Assembly: GCF_000321225.1 (NCBI RefSeq) | Contig: NW_004450460.1 | Span: forward strand, 2,243,387-2,307,386 | Length of the DNA stretch: 64,000 nucleotides | Source of the DNA: Odobenus rosmarus divergens | Lineage: Eukaryota; Chordata; Mammalia; Carnivora; Odobenidae | Reading direction: 5' to 3' | Part shown: positions 1 to 12,300 of the stretch, one piece after another | How positions within the stretch are numbered: position 1 is the first letter of the stretch | How the letters are laid out: each line of letters begins with the position of its first letter | The notes under the pieces: model-generated | The model's input: the letters and a program-made list of their open reading frames with translations, nothing else | What the model was told of the DNA's origin: nothing | Database searches by the model: none | Translations under genes and position numbers: made by a program

Positions 1-172
1 GGCCCCCCAGAGGGGCCCTCGCCCGGACCATCCCGCACCCAGGCCTACCTCGTCGGCCATGAGGGGATCCCTGTGGCCTAGCAACCTGGCAGCCCCACAG
101 GGTGGGCGTCAGTGGCAGAGGAGAGAGGACCCTGCCTGGTATCCGCCAGGCTCACACTTTGGGGCCCCCCAG

Positions 173-333
173 GTTCGCCGACCAGCGCGGGGCGCGGGCC
201 GCATTCACGCTCAGCTTCCTGGCGTCCTCCGCCTTCTACCTGATCCTGGCGGCCGCTTGCAGCCCGGCCCTGCCCGGCGTGGCCTTGCTCTATGTCTCGC
301 CCTTGCCTGCGGCACTCATGCACGGGCTGCCAG
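173..333 (+). CDS. SLC22A18: SLC22A18 exon: loop 2-3 motif A through TM3/4
   Basis: Acceptor CCCCCCAG precedes 173, where one base completes a split Arg codon. The exon reads FADQRGARAAFTLSFLA onward, a charged MFS motif A followed by a hydrophobic segment, and ends at CTG CCA G in phase 1. The donor CAG|GTAGGG at 334 is the first of five identical tandem copies. Residues SPLPAALMHGLP stand where the human protein, from memory, has SRLPGALMHTLP. Confidence 0.95.
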
Positions 334-3300
334 GTAGGGCCAGGTAGGGCCAGGTAGGGCCAGGTAGGGCCAGGTAGGGCCCCTGCGGGAGGACAAGGTT
401 GGGGGGGCACGTTGGGGGAGCCTGGGCCCAGGGCGCGACCTGAGGGAGGTGGGGGTGGCCAGAGCCAGAGGGTGGGACGGAGGTCACCCTGTGGGTGCCA
501 GTTTGGGCCCGAGAGCAGGACTGGGGTGGGGGGGATGTGACACGGGAACGTGGCCTGGGGAGCAAGTCGGGGAGGGGTGGGTGGGGGCGTGGCCTGGGCC
601 GCAAGGTGCTCCGCGAGGGGGCCGTCGTCCCACTCAGCCCCCCGCTCCGCCCCCAGCCGCTCAGATGGTCATCACCGACCTGTCTGCGCCCGAGGAGCGG
701 CAGGCGGCCCTGGGCCGGCTGGGCCTGTGCTTCGGGGTTGGCATGATCTTCGGCTCGCTGCTCGGCGGGACCCTGAGCGCCGCGTGCGGGTGAGTGGCAG
801 AGGCGGGAACCCGGCCCGGGGCGGGGGGCGGTGGCGGGGGCCGGGAGGCAGGGTTGGGGGTGCTGGTCAGGAAGCCTGAAGCCGGGCCTCAGTTTCTCCA
901 TCTGCACGTTGAGCAGCTTGGGCCAGGTGAAGGAAGATCCGTCGGACCCCACGCGGTGGGCAGGGCTAGTGGGTGGGCGGGGCTGGCCGTGGGCGGGGCC
1001 GGGGCAGGCTCACGACTGCAAGCCCCCCACCCCACCCCGCAGCAGCCACCCGGCACCTTCTCCACGCACTGCAGCCCCGCAGGGTGCGCTCCAGGACAAG
1101 CGCGGGAGCAGGGCCGCCCCCGGCCCCTTGGCCCCAGGAGGTCCCAGCTAGGGGCACGCGGGGCCGTCAGGGGGTCCCATGGAAATCAGGCTGGACCTAG
1201 AGAAACCCGAGGGCAGGCCCTGGAGGCGGGGTGCGGCATGACCCATGAGCACCATGTGGCCCTGGGCTGGGGACGCTGGGGGCAGCCGGACCCGGCTTCT
1301 GGAGGTTTAAAAACTTCACAGAGCCGTCTGTACCAGCTGCCCCAGCATGCGGCCTGGGAAAAGAACATTAACCTTGGACCCAGAGACACCTAACCCTGGA
1401 GAGGCCCCGTCAGGCTAGGGAGGGGCACCTTGTTTCCGCTGCTGGGCGACCAGCGCCCCACCCTGTTCCTCCTCCCCTCTCCCAGGGCCCCAACACCCAC
1501 TCAAAATCAGCTTCTTTCATAGGAGCGGACCTTGCCCCTTGCCTTCATTCAGACCCAAGTTTTTGCTTTCGGTCTGGAAGGTGGGTGCCCAGCTGTGGGT
1601 GGAGGCCGTGTGCCAGCCGGTGACCCAACCACCCTGTGCAGGCCTGGGGAACTGCCCTGGGACTCCACTCAGGGGAGCAGCCTTCCTGGCGTCTGACTCA
1701 CGTGCGCGCACACACTCATACATGCACGCACACGCAGGCACCTCGGTTGATCCAGCCAGGCCTTCCGAGCTTGAATGACCCTGTGCGACAGACCCCAGCA
1801 GCAGTAGAAGTGACCGGGTGATGGCTGATCCCCAGGGACTGGGGAACGGGAGGGAAAGGTGGCCTTGTTATACCAAGCTCCCAGTGTGGAGGGAGGTCGT
1901 TTGTCCCCACCCCCCCCCCCCCCCCCGCAGTATTTTCATCAGAGAATGGCTTGTGGATGTCTGTGTCTACAGAACTCCTCCAGCAGGAGGCTGGAGTGGG
2001 GACAGCGGGGCTCCATTCGTCTGTTTCCTCACCAGTGTTTATTGAACAGCTACTAAGTGCCCTGGGATTCCAGGTTCTGGGGTACGGCGGCCAAAAGATC
2101 AGGCCCGGTCCTCTGATAAAGCGAAAACAATATGTACTTCTATTATGTCGGGATGAGCCGCACGAGGTAAAAAGTACTACAGTGGGATCAAGGGCAGATG
2201 GACAGGCGGTCACCAGGGCCTCACCCGAAGGAGGTGAGTGGGGAGCAGGAGGACGACTGGGAAAGCAAAGACCCAGCAAATGCAAAGTCCCTGAGGTTGG
2301 GGGAGCGAGGAGGCCGGTGTGGCTGGAATGGAGGAGCAGGGACGGGATGGAGGGGAGGTGCGCAGGGGGGCCAGGCCATGGAGCCCTGGGCAGGTGTGGG
2401 CAGGGGCGGAGTGTGACCTGGCCGGTGTGTGGAGAACGTGGGAGCGAGGGCCGCTGCAAGGAGACCAGTGAGGGGGCTCTTGTACCAGTCCAGGCAGGAG
2501 AGGGCCGCAGCTGGACCAGGGGTGGCAGTGGCGGTAGAAGGCAGAAGGCAGGGTTGGCCTTGGTTTCGCCGATGGGTGGGATGCAGGTGCGAGCCCAGGG
2601 CCGTGTCCGGACTCTGGAGCTGGCCCTGGGCGAGCCATGAACCTTGCTGAGATCTGAGCGATCCTGGGGGCCAGTGGGGGACTTGGGTCTCCACTGGGCT
2701 GACCCTGGTGCCCAGTAAGCGGTCAAGGCAGCTATGGATGGAGAGGGGGCGTGTCCTCACCTGGGTGGTTCTTAAGCCCTGGGACCTGGTTCAGGTCAAG
2801 CCCCAAGCCCTGAGCCCCAACCTGGCACTTCGTATCAGAAGCGGGGGTCGAGGAGGAGGCACAGTGAGGACATGAAGGGAAGGAGATCCAGGAGAACATT
2901 CCAGAAGTCACAGGGCACGCAGGTCACGGCAGGGAGGGCCCCGCTGTGCCGACGGTGGCAGTGACCGCGGGTTCTGTCTGCACATGAGCCGCTGGGGTCG
3001 TGGGGGCAAGAGAAAGAGGGCCTCAGTCTCCCCAGGAAGGACAGAAAGAGGGTTGGGAGCATGTAAGTGGGGGCCAGGGTGAGAAGAGGGGACAGGAAAG
3101 GGAGAGGCAGGGCAGGGAGGAGCCCCCCATGCTGCCCCACCCACCTGGACTCTCAACAGCCCAGCCAGCCGCTACCGTGGGCCGAGCGGCACCTACGGTC
3201 ACCTGGACAGGTGCTCTCACCTGTGAACCGGGCCCACCTGCCCGGCTCTGAGGTGTGCCGGCTGTTCAGAACCTTCCTCCTCTAGCCCCACTCATGTCCC

Positions 3301-6300
3301 CTCTTGCCATCACTTTCCTTTCCCTCCATCCCAGCTGCTGGCCCAGAAGACACCACTCACTGCCCTCTTCCCCAAGCAGCCCCCAAGATTGCCTGCACCC
3401 CTGCCCTTATCTTCCAGAACAATCCATTCGCTTCCCTGCCTTCTTTCATCCCAAGATAATAAGGTGCTTGATAGCCCCTATATTTCCTTTGATGGGTGGG
3501 AAAACTGAGGTCCCCGGGAGAGTGAGTCTCCCCCATGGAGCTCCAGGTTCCCTGTCCAAGGCCCAGAGGAAGTGGGCTCCAGGACCCCAGTGCCCCAAGG
3601 CAAGGGCCAATGCCCTGTCTCCTGGTCCTCCTGGGGTAAGGGCCACCTCGAACCTTCCTTCCCTTTCCTCGATGGAAACCGAGGCACATTGTGAGGGCTC
3701 CCTGGCCTCCACCTTCCTGCCCACCCCACCTCCTGTGACCCCTCCCCCGAAAGGCCTCAGCCATGCCCCCCACCTCTGGGGAGCAGGGGGCGGAGAGAGG
3801 AAGTGGCCTTGGCAGCCTCAGGGTGTGGGAAGGGCACTGGTTTAACTGGTTTGGGCTCAGCCCAGAGCTCCAGCTGGGAGGCCTGGCTCCCCACTCAGGG
3901 CCCAGGCTCTGAGTCANNNNNNNNNNNNNNNNNNNNNNNNNNNNNNNNNNNNNNNNNNNNNNNNNNNNNNNNNNNNNNNNNGCTCTGTGACTCATGGCCC
4001 TGAGTCAGATCCCAGGGGAGAGGGTCCAGGGATTCCTGGAAAGGGGGGAGCCCCAGGCCTGACTGTTGGAGTTAGTGCAGGCAGGCCCCCCACTCGCTGA
4101 GTGCGGACGCGCTGTTGTACTCACAGTCTCGGGTACAGCGGGGGCTCTGTCCCCCGCAAGGGCTCGGGATTTGGGCAGATGCCCACGAGGATAGCAGTTC
4201 ACGGAGGCTGGGGAGGATGTGCGCCGGGCGGGGGCAGCCTCCAGCTACAGAGCCTGGAGGTCAGGCCGACTGAGGCTGCGTCGGTGTCACCGGCAGCCCT
4301 CCTGGGCACTGGCTGGCCGGTGAGTGGCTCTGCTCTGGCGGTGCGAGCTTTGCCCGGTGGGCCCTCGGTGACTCAGAGGGAATTTGCGACACCCCTTATC
4401 TCCCTGAGGACTTGGGATTTTATCTCAGCCTCCGGTCTGGCCGGGGAATGGGAAGGCCTTATCCTGCCGGCAGAGGGTTTCCACCCCAGTGACACGGTGA
4501 CACCCCTGCTTCCTCTAAGAAGTTAATGAGTAAACACTCAGGCTGCCCTGAATGACGGAGACAGGAGTGACTCGTGGGTCAGCCAGGCGGCCTGCTCCAC
4601 TTGGTGCTCACGATGGCTCACCGAGGCTCTCCCCGCCACGGGACCCAGCAGAAGGACCCTGGGTGTCCCGGGCACAGGGAAGTGCCCAGACAGGGCCCAG
4701 CTGGCTGAGAGTAAGCTCAGCTTAGACCTGAGAGGCAAGGGAGAAGTCAGCTGTTGAAGGTGAGCTGCGATGGACAGTGTTCCAGGCAGAGAGAAAGCCT
4801 GTGCAAAGGCCCTGGGGCAGGAGGAGCTAGGGGCATGCTTGGAGGCCTGTGTGGTTGGAAATGGAGGGATCAGGTGCTCAGGGAACACGGAAGGCTGGAA
4901 AGGGTCAGGCTAGATGAGGCTTCTCGGCCTTTTTTCTGGCACCTGGAAGGCAGAGGGAGGCTGAATCTGGAGCGGCCCCACAGGACTTCCGTTTTCAGAC
5001 ATTGTTCTAGCTACGGTATCATAGGATTCAGCAGGGCAGGGTGACTTCTGCACCCCAAACCCCAGGCTGACATCTAGTGACTCTGGTGACTTCTGCAGCC
5101 AGGTGTCACGTGAAGCTGGGTCCCAGCTGACCACAGCCTGTCCTCCAGGTTGGATGGGAGAGGGGTGTGCCACCCAGGAGGCCCTGAGCCCCCCAGGGCC
5201 AGGGGAGCCTCAGAGCAGGGCGAGGGCAGCCCTGGTTGGCTTCATGAGTACTGTCACCTTGTGGTCGGACCGGGTCGGTAGAGGGGACAAGAGCGCAGGG
5301 TGGGCAGATGGCCCAGCCCACTGCCCTCCTGACAACGTCACGTTGCCAAACGGTGGGCCCTCGAGCCGAGGAGGCAAGGCCGGCCATCTGCGGCCCGGAC
5401 CGATCGACCAGCACCGGTGACCAGCCACGACGAGCCCCCTGGGAACCCGTGCAGCCGTTGGGGTTGGGGACAAGGTGTCGAGGAGGCTGGCCCCCAGGGA
5501 GTCCGGCCCTCATTTGTATCTGAGGAGGGGAGGTCACCCAGTAAGGTCGCTGCAGAGAAGGGCAAAAGAACAAAGAGACTCGGGTGCCCGGAGCCTTGCC
5601 CAGAGCCCCTCCGTGGCTTCCATCCCTCCGGCCTCCTGTCCGTCCACCCAACCGAAAACAAAAGGGGTGGGTGGACAAAGACACGCTGAACGCTGCCTGC
5701 CTGCCGCTGTCGTCGACACTCAATTCGTACTCGGCTCCAATGAGCCAACAACAACGGGGCGCAGCCATCCCGCAGGATCCTGCACAAAGGACGCGGGAGG
5801 CCCTGGGCGGCAGGGGAGCTGACTCTGCCCTGTGCTCAGGGGCGCAGTGACCCAAAGGTCCCTGGGGAGAGGCGCCGAGCTGTGTCCTGGAGGACAGAGC
5901 AGCGCCCGGTGGGGGCACCGAGCCAGAGGAGACGGCCCTCCGTGCAGGGGCGGGGGGCGGGGGGGCTGAGCTGGCCCGCCATTCCCTTGCCTTCTGCTCG
6001 CCCCTCTGGCATTTGTCCTGGGGGAGTTGGAGGGGGTGTGAGGGTGGAAGGACACCCCCCCATGTCCCCTGGGAAGCTGCGGCCCCCCACCCCCCCCAGG
6101 TCCCCCAGGGTCCCCATGCTCCCTTTGGTTTACCAGCCTTCACACAAGGGGTGGGTGAGATGCCACAAGAAGGGGCCTGGCTCCTTGCCACCACCCGGCC
6201 CTCGCTTGTCACCAGCCTCCCGAAATAGCCATCTAAGTGGCCGCCTCTGCTCCCGCGAATTTCCGGGGCATCTGGTGAAGAAAGCAGGTTCTGTCCCTGC

Positions 6301-9300
6301 CCGCCAGGCCCCAAGCAGTGACGCGCGAGTCCTGAAGAAAGGGCCCTTCTCTCTGGCCGGGTGTCCCTGCCCGCGTCACAGATCAGTCCCTTCCAGCCCA
6401 AGGAGGGGGCTCCGGCCTGGGCTGGCCTTGGTCCTCTACAGGGGACTGAGCGCAGGCCTCTGAGCCTCTGACCTGTGGGTCCGTGGAAATGCCCGTTTGT
6501 TTGGAAGCCTGGTGGCCAGGAAGCCCGAATATCCACCATCCTGGGCAGTGGGGGTTGGCAGGGGCGGCCAGAGATGGGCCAGTGGGGAAGGGGAGGGGAG
6601 GGCCAGCGACTGTCAGCTCTACAGCGACCACCCGTGTGAGCCTGGGCAGGACCTGGCCAGAGATATGGGGGCGCTGACCCCACTGGCCCCCCTGACCACA
6701 TGTGGAACAAGGCCTCTCTGTGTCTCCTATAGGAGCTCTGTGTACGCATGCACACGTGTGCGCCCCTCGTGTGCGTGTGTGTGTGCACATACATGAGCTG
6801 TGCGGGGGAGGGGCAGGGGAAGTCTGTTCTTGGCACCCCGTGGAGGGCCAAGGGCACCTTGCGTCTATGCCCGGAGGCCCCAAACAGGACAGATCTGGGA
6901 GCTCTGGTGAGGTTGGGGTCAGGACGTGGTGCCTGCAAACAGCTCACATGTGTGTCCCATGGTCTGATGTTCCCTGGGTGTGCAGGGTGCCCCCCAGGCC
7001 CACTTGTCCTCAAGGCCAGGTACTGGCCATTGGACGGAGCAGGCCCCTCTCAGAGGATGCAGTGCCCACGGGGGCGGAGTGCCAGGGTCTCTCGGAGAAA
7101 GGCTTTTGCAGGATGTATAGGAGTTTCCTCTGTGGCTGAGGAGAAGGGCTTTGCAGGCCCGTGCCAGCCTGGAAGGTCAGAGAGGGGCCTGGCTCAGTAC
7201 GAAGTTTCCATTCCTTCCTGTGTCCCCCCTCCATCCCTAGGAGGGTGCCAGGTTGGCCTCCGGAAGAAATGGCAATGGTCAGAAGGGCCCGTGTTGTCAG
7301 GTGACACGGCCTGCCTGGCCGCCTGGCCCTTCCAGGGGGTCAGGGGCTGAGTTTCTATGCAGTGATTCACGGTGGGGAGGGATGTTTTCAGATGCCAAAG
7401 CTGAGGGGCCCGCCTGAGTCTGGGTCCCTGGCGGCGTCCTGAGCGTGGCGTCCAAAGCCCCCTCCCAAGCCCAGCGTGCCCACCCTGCAGGAAGAGGGGA
7501 CGCCGTGGCTGGGGGCTCCTGAGGCCTACTGAGCAGGAAGGGACAGAGGCCTCACAAAGCTGAGTGGGGATCCCGTGGTGGAGCCAGGAGGCAAATCCAA
7601 GCCCCCTGCACCCCTGCCCCTCGGCCTCCTAGTGCTCCGGCCCCAGGCCGCCTGGCACGTAGTTCCCCATCAGCCCAAAGGGCCAGACACGTGGCACCCA
7701 AAGGCACCGTCGAGCCGTCTCCCCCCCCAGGAGGTCCCTCCAGTCCCACCAGAGGGATGAGGACTGATCTGGGGACAGGGCCCTGCTTCTGGGAGCCTCA
7801 GTTTGCACCTCTGTCAAATGGGCAGGACCCATGGCCGGCCCACTTCTGCCAGGGCTACGCAGGGGCCTCCTCCATGTGAGAAGACCCGGCCTGGAGCTGA
7901 GTCCTGAGTCCCCAGATGTGGGATGCCCCTGCCCTGGCTGGGAGCAGTGGGTGCGTGCACACACACGCACACACCCGCACGCACGCACGCAACACATACA
8001 CCAGGCCCGTCCTCTGGGGGCCTTCCCACCCCTCGCCAGTCTGGAAGCCGACCATCTCCTGGAAGACTCCGCCCCGGCCCTCCAGGGCTCAGCTCGTGGC
8101 TCCCACCACTGCCCCTCCTCAGAGACCCGGGACCCACGTGCCGTGGATGCCAGAGGCTGCGGCTGCAGCGTGAGCATCGGGCATGTTGACAGCTTCATCC
8201 GCTCCTTCATCCCATCACCTAATGTCCCCCAGGTCATAGGCTGTGGGGACGTGGCTGGTGGGGTTTGAGCTGTTCTCAGCAGTCGAGACCTAAGCGGGGC
8301 TAAAGGGGCCCATGGGGGAGATCCCACACCTAGGGACCCAAGTCCTGTGTGACCATTACTCTCACCCCCAGGCTTCGATGTCCAGCCTCCGTGGCTCTTG
8401 TAGCCAACCTCGTGGCAGCCGTCCTCAGCTTCACCTGCATCCCCATCAGCACTAAAGGGGTTAGCACCCATGCCCAGGCTGCCCCTCCAGGTAAGCCCTG
8501 CCAGGTACACCCCTCCAGGTGAGCCCCACCAGGTATGCCCAACCAGGTACCCCCCTCCAGACATTCCCCTCCAGGGACACCCCTCCAGGTGAGCCTCACC
8601 AGATATGCCCCACAAGGTACCCCCCTCCAGACATTCCCCTCCAGGGACACCCCTCCAGGTGAGCCCCACCAGGTACACCATGCCTGGATGCTGGGCCAGT
8701 ATAAGGCATGAGCCCTCCGCCACACCAGCCAGTACCCCGGACCTCCCTTCAGGGAGAGTCAGCCAAGACCAGGACATACCAAAGAGTCCACCGGGGCTTC
8801 CTACCTGCTGAGGCGGGTGTGCCCCAAACAACAGGCATGCGGGGCGGGGGGTAGAATTTAGGGGCCACTCGCGCCCTCTTTCCCTCCACGAGCTGCTCTG
8901 GAGTGCAGGGCATCTCCGGGCTGCCAACACCATCAGAGCTGAGCAGGGTGCAGTCTCGGGGGGAGGAAAGCATGGGGGACTCAGAGAGGCTGAGGCTGGA
9001 GGCAGGGGAGATGTTAGGGGGAGGCCCGGGGAGGACGGGAGGGACCACGGGGTGGGGTGTAGCCAGGATCCTGAGTCCCAAAGTGGCAGGCACCCTGGTG
9101 CACAGGAGTGCGGTTCTGAGGGAGCGCCAGGTGGGGGGCAGAGCGGTGCCAATGAGGGCGTGTGGGGCCTCCCGGGCCCACAAGGGAAGGTCAGGGCTCC
9201 ACAGAGGGGCCAGCAGAGGACCCCATGCCTCTGTGCCCAGTGACTGAGAGGTCAGGAGGGAGGACGTGCCTGTGAGGGACAGAGGAAGGGCCAAATACAG

Positions 9301-12300
9301 GCGGACCCCAGGAGAGCCGGACAGAGGGGGAGGGGGCCAGGCCGGGGAGCTGGGGAGCGGGTCCCCCGGTGGTCTGAGCAGCCTCTCCGGGTCCCCCAGG
9401 CAGAGCCCAGGCCAGCGTGTTCGACCTGAAGGCCATCAGCCGCCTGCTGCTGAGGCCTGGCATCCTTCCCGTGTTCCTCGTCAAGGTGGTGTCCGGCTTC
9501 CCCTCTGGTGAGTCTCAGGGCCTGGGGCGGACCCCTTCCTCCGCCCCGTGTCCCGTGCTCCACGCCCTCCCCGTGCCATCGCCTGTCACGTGGGCCCCGG
9601 AGAAGGAGATGGCCCCTGGTTCACGCCGAGCGGCTGCACAGGTGAGGAGGGGGAGGAACAGCGAAGCAGGGCCCCCACCTCCCACACCGTCCTCAGCGCC
9701 CCGCCCTGGGGTTTCCAAGCCCCACTCTGGGGTCCTCTAACTGGGGGGCGGCACAGAGACCAAATTAAGGAGGTGTTGTGCTGGCGCGAAAGGGTTCATC
9801 TCTCGCCCCCAGAAAGTTCTCATCCTTGCAAAAGCGAAGGTTCTGGGGTCAGGTCCATGGGAGTGAAGGCAGACGCAGGGGGGCTGCCTGGCCAGGCCCC
9901 CACCAGCTGTCCCAGATCCAGATCAGCTCTTTGGGGTCACGGGGATGGGACCCGAGTGGCTGACTTCAGTAAAAGGGGCCTCTGGGGACGACCAGTGGGT
10001 CCGGGGTCACATCCTCCCACATTGTCAGCCCTGGGGCCCCCCACCTCCCTAGGAAAGCCGTCGGTCACTGTGGCTGGACCAGGGCTCCCAGCCCGGCTGA
10101 CAGGGGAGGTGGGCCCTACGGCCAGGGGCCTGGGGTGACCAGGCAGCCCCTCCTCCCCTCTCCCAGGACTCTTCATGGTCATGTTCTCCATCATTTCCAT
10201 GGACTTCTTCCAGCTGGACGCTGCCCAGGCTGCCTACCTCATGTCCTTCTTCGGGGTTCTCCAGATGGTGAGTGGCTGCCCAGTGCTCAAGGCATGTCTT
10301 GGGTGGGTAGGGGTCTTTGGATGCAATGGACCTCGCAGCCTGCCTGCCTCAGTTTCTCCACAGCGCTGACAGTTAGCTTCCAGCTGCCCTCCCGCCTCAC
10401 GGGGTACACGCTCCCCCTCACAGGCAGGCCTGTCCGCCTCTCCCTGCTCGAGGCTCCCACCGATGGGCCTGCGTCCTGTGTGCACACCCATCGGCCTGGG
10501 GGCTTGTCTGAGAGGGGAGGAAGTAGGCTAGCACCCTGTGGAGGCTGGTGAGCCCTTGGCCTCCCGTCTGGAAGCGTGTCGAGGGTCCGTGGTCCACCCA
10601 GTGTGCATCTGGGCGCCCCACGGCAGACGGGACAGGGCAGGAGGAGCGCCCAGTGGTGAGGCACGTGGCAAGGCCGCCTGCCCACGAGCAGGCAAGTTCC
10701 CCAAGCTCTCCGAGTCTCTGTCTCCTTGTCCATCCAGTGGGGCGGAGTTGTGGGGGTGATGATGTGGCCAAGCACTCAAACAGGCCAGCCACCGTGGGAA
10801 GCCCCACCCGAGTGACAGTCACTCTCTGCCCTTGTGAGATGCCTCGAGCCTGGGAACTGCGCGTCAGGAGGTGCCCGAGACGCGTGTCCAGGTGGGACAG
10901 GTGTCCAGTGCACCAGCTCCCAGGCCCCGGCTCCTCCTGGACATCTGGCACCAGGCCCTGGGGCGGTGGGGACAGGTGGCGACGTGTTGCCGCCACCCTG
11001 GACGGCTGCCCAACAGCCGGAGTGCGGGAGGGGCTATTCTGGGACCGTCTGGGGCAGGGGGGAAGGTAGCCCTGGACCTCTCCGGAAGCGTGTGACATTC
11101 CCGGCACCTCCAGGCCATCTGCTCCCCCACGCCCCTGGGCCCAGGACTGATTGGGACCCTGGGGCTAAAATAGCAGCTCCCGGGGCTGCTCCGCACGGGC
11201 AGGCAGGGAGGGCCGGCCCGACGGGGAAGCAAGCGACAGACACAAAATAATAGCAGGGACAGCACCAGAGTTGGGGGCCCCTGGAACCCCGTTCTAAATG
11301 GCTGCCCCTGGGGAAGCAGACCCCTGAGACCCTCGGGGACAGATGAGGAGCCTGGTGGTGACCCCGCCTGAGACGGGGGGGGCTCTAGCACCTGCAAGGA
11401 TGGTGGCCGACCCCTGGGGGGCAGCTGGGGCTCTGGATGCGTCTGGAAGCTCTGCGGGCAGAGGTGGGGTTTTGTGTCTCCAGAGAGAGGCCCGAAGCCC
11501 CCTGCGTCAGGTGCCTCCCTGCCCCCAGAGCCCTGGGGCAGTAGGGCTGCTCACAGAGGGTCTGAGCGGCGGCCCCCCTGTAGGCTGAGCCATGCCTTCG
11601 CCTGGCCCCCCACAGCTGGGTTCCCACCTGCTGCCTCCCTCCACAGACCATTTCCTGCCCCACCCCGAAGTGTGGCGGCTGCAGCCCGACCCCAGGGAGA
11701 CCACGGCAGCCCCCCTCCCCGCTCCCTGGGTGTTGGGGCGGGGCACTGGGGTTGGGGGCCGGTGGGGAGTGGCAGCCCAGATGGTCCTAACATGAGGGGA
11801 GGGCGTCGCTGCCCCGGGGGACGTGCAGCCCTCTGTCCCTCGCAGACCCTCCCGCTAGAGCCCCCGCTGCGCCTGTCTACACCCCAGGCGCCACGCCACC
11901 ACAGTGATGGGCGGCTCCCATCATACGAGGTCGGGGTGGGGGGGGGGGATGGAGATAAGCCCCCGACCACCTACACATCTGATGTGTCAGGGTGACTAGC
12001 ACCCCGCAGGAGAATAGGGTCCTCAGAAGGGCAGAGGTGCGAGTTTAGATGGGGCAGTCAGCCCGGGGCTGGGAGGACTGCAGGTGCAAAGGGCCTGGGG
12101 GTGGGGAGCTCACCGGCTGCTGAGCAGGCTGAGGCAGAAAGCTAGGCTCTGAGGAATTGTGCCGCGGGGAGGGGTGGTCTGCAGGGCAGGAAGGACCTGG
12201 ATTTACTCAGACTGGGGTGGGGGCTGCGCAGGGGGTCCGTGCAGAGGCTGGACATGGTGTACGAGGCCCCCCAGCTCTGGGCGGTGTTAGAGAGAGGTGC

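Larger units (their letters stand above)
790..8371 (+). other. SLC22A18 large intron (7.6 kb)
   Basis: Contains MIR-like fragments (near 890 and 7,790), a 17-base poly-C tract (1910-1926), a long ancient repeat (2,036-2,560) and a related fragment near 4,735-4,870. It also holds the assembly gap (3917-3981) and alternating purine-pyrimidine (CA/TG) tracts near 6,745-6,800 and 7,950-8,000. Long open frames on the minus strand are judged compositional. No Can-SINE is present. Confidence 0.75.

Noticed and set aside
331..380. CRISPR-like array
   Set aside because: Ten-base units without spacers in a mammalian intron; it is a minisatellite.
1910..1936. Poly-C followed by GCAG as an extra SLC22A18 acceptor
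   Set aside because: It looks like a strong acceptor, but no conserved coding sequence follows, and the known exon phases join without it.
5106..7013. 635-codon minus-strand frame as a protein-coding gene
   Set aside because: No homology that I recognise, biased Pro/Gly/Arg/Ser composition, no splice or promoter evidence, and a compositional explanation from strand skew. Kept as a finding, not as a gene.
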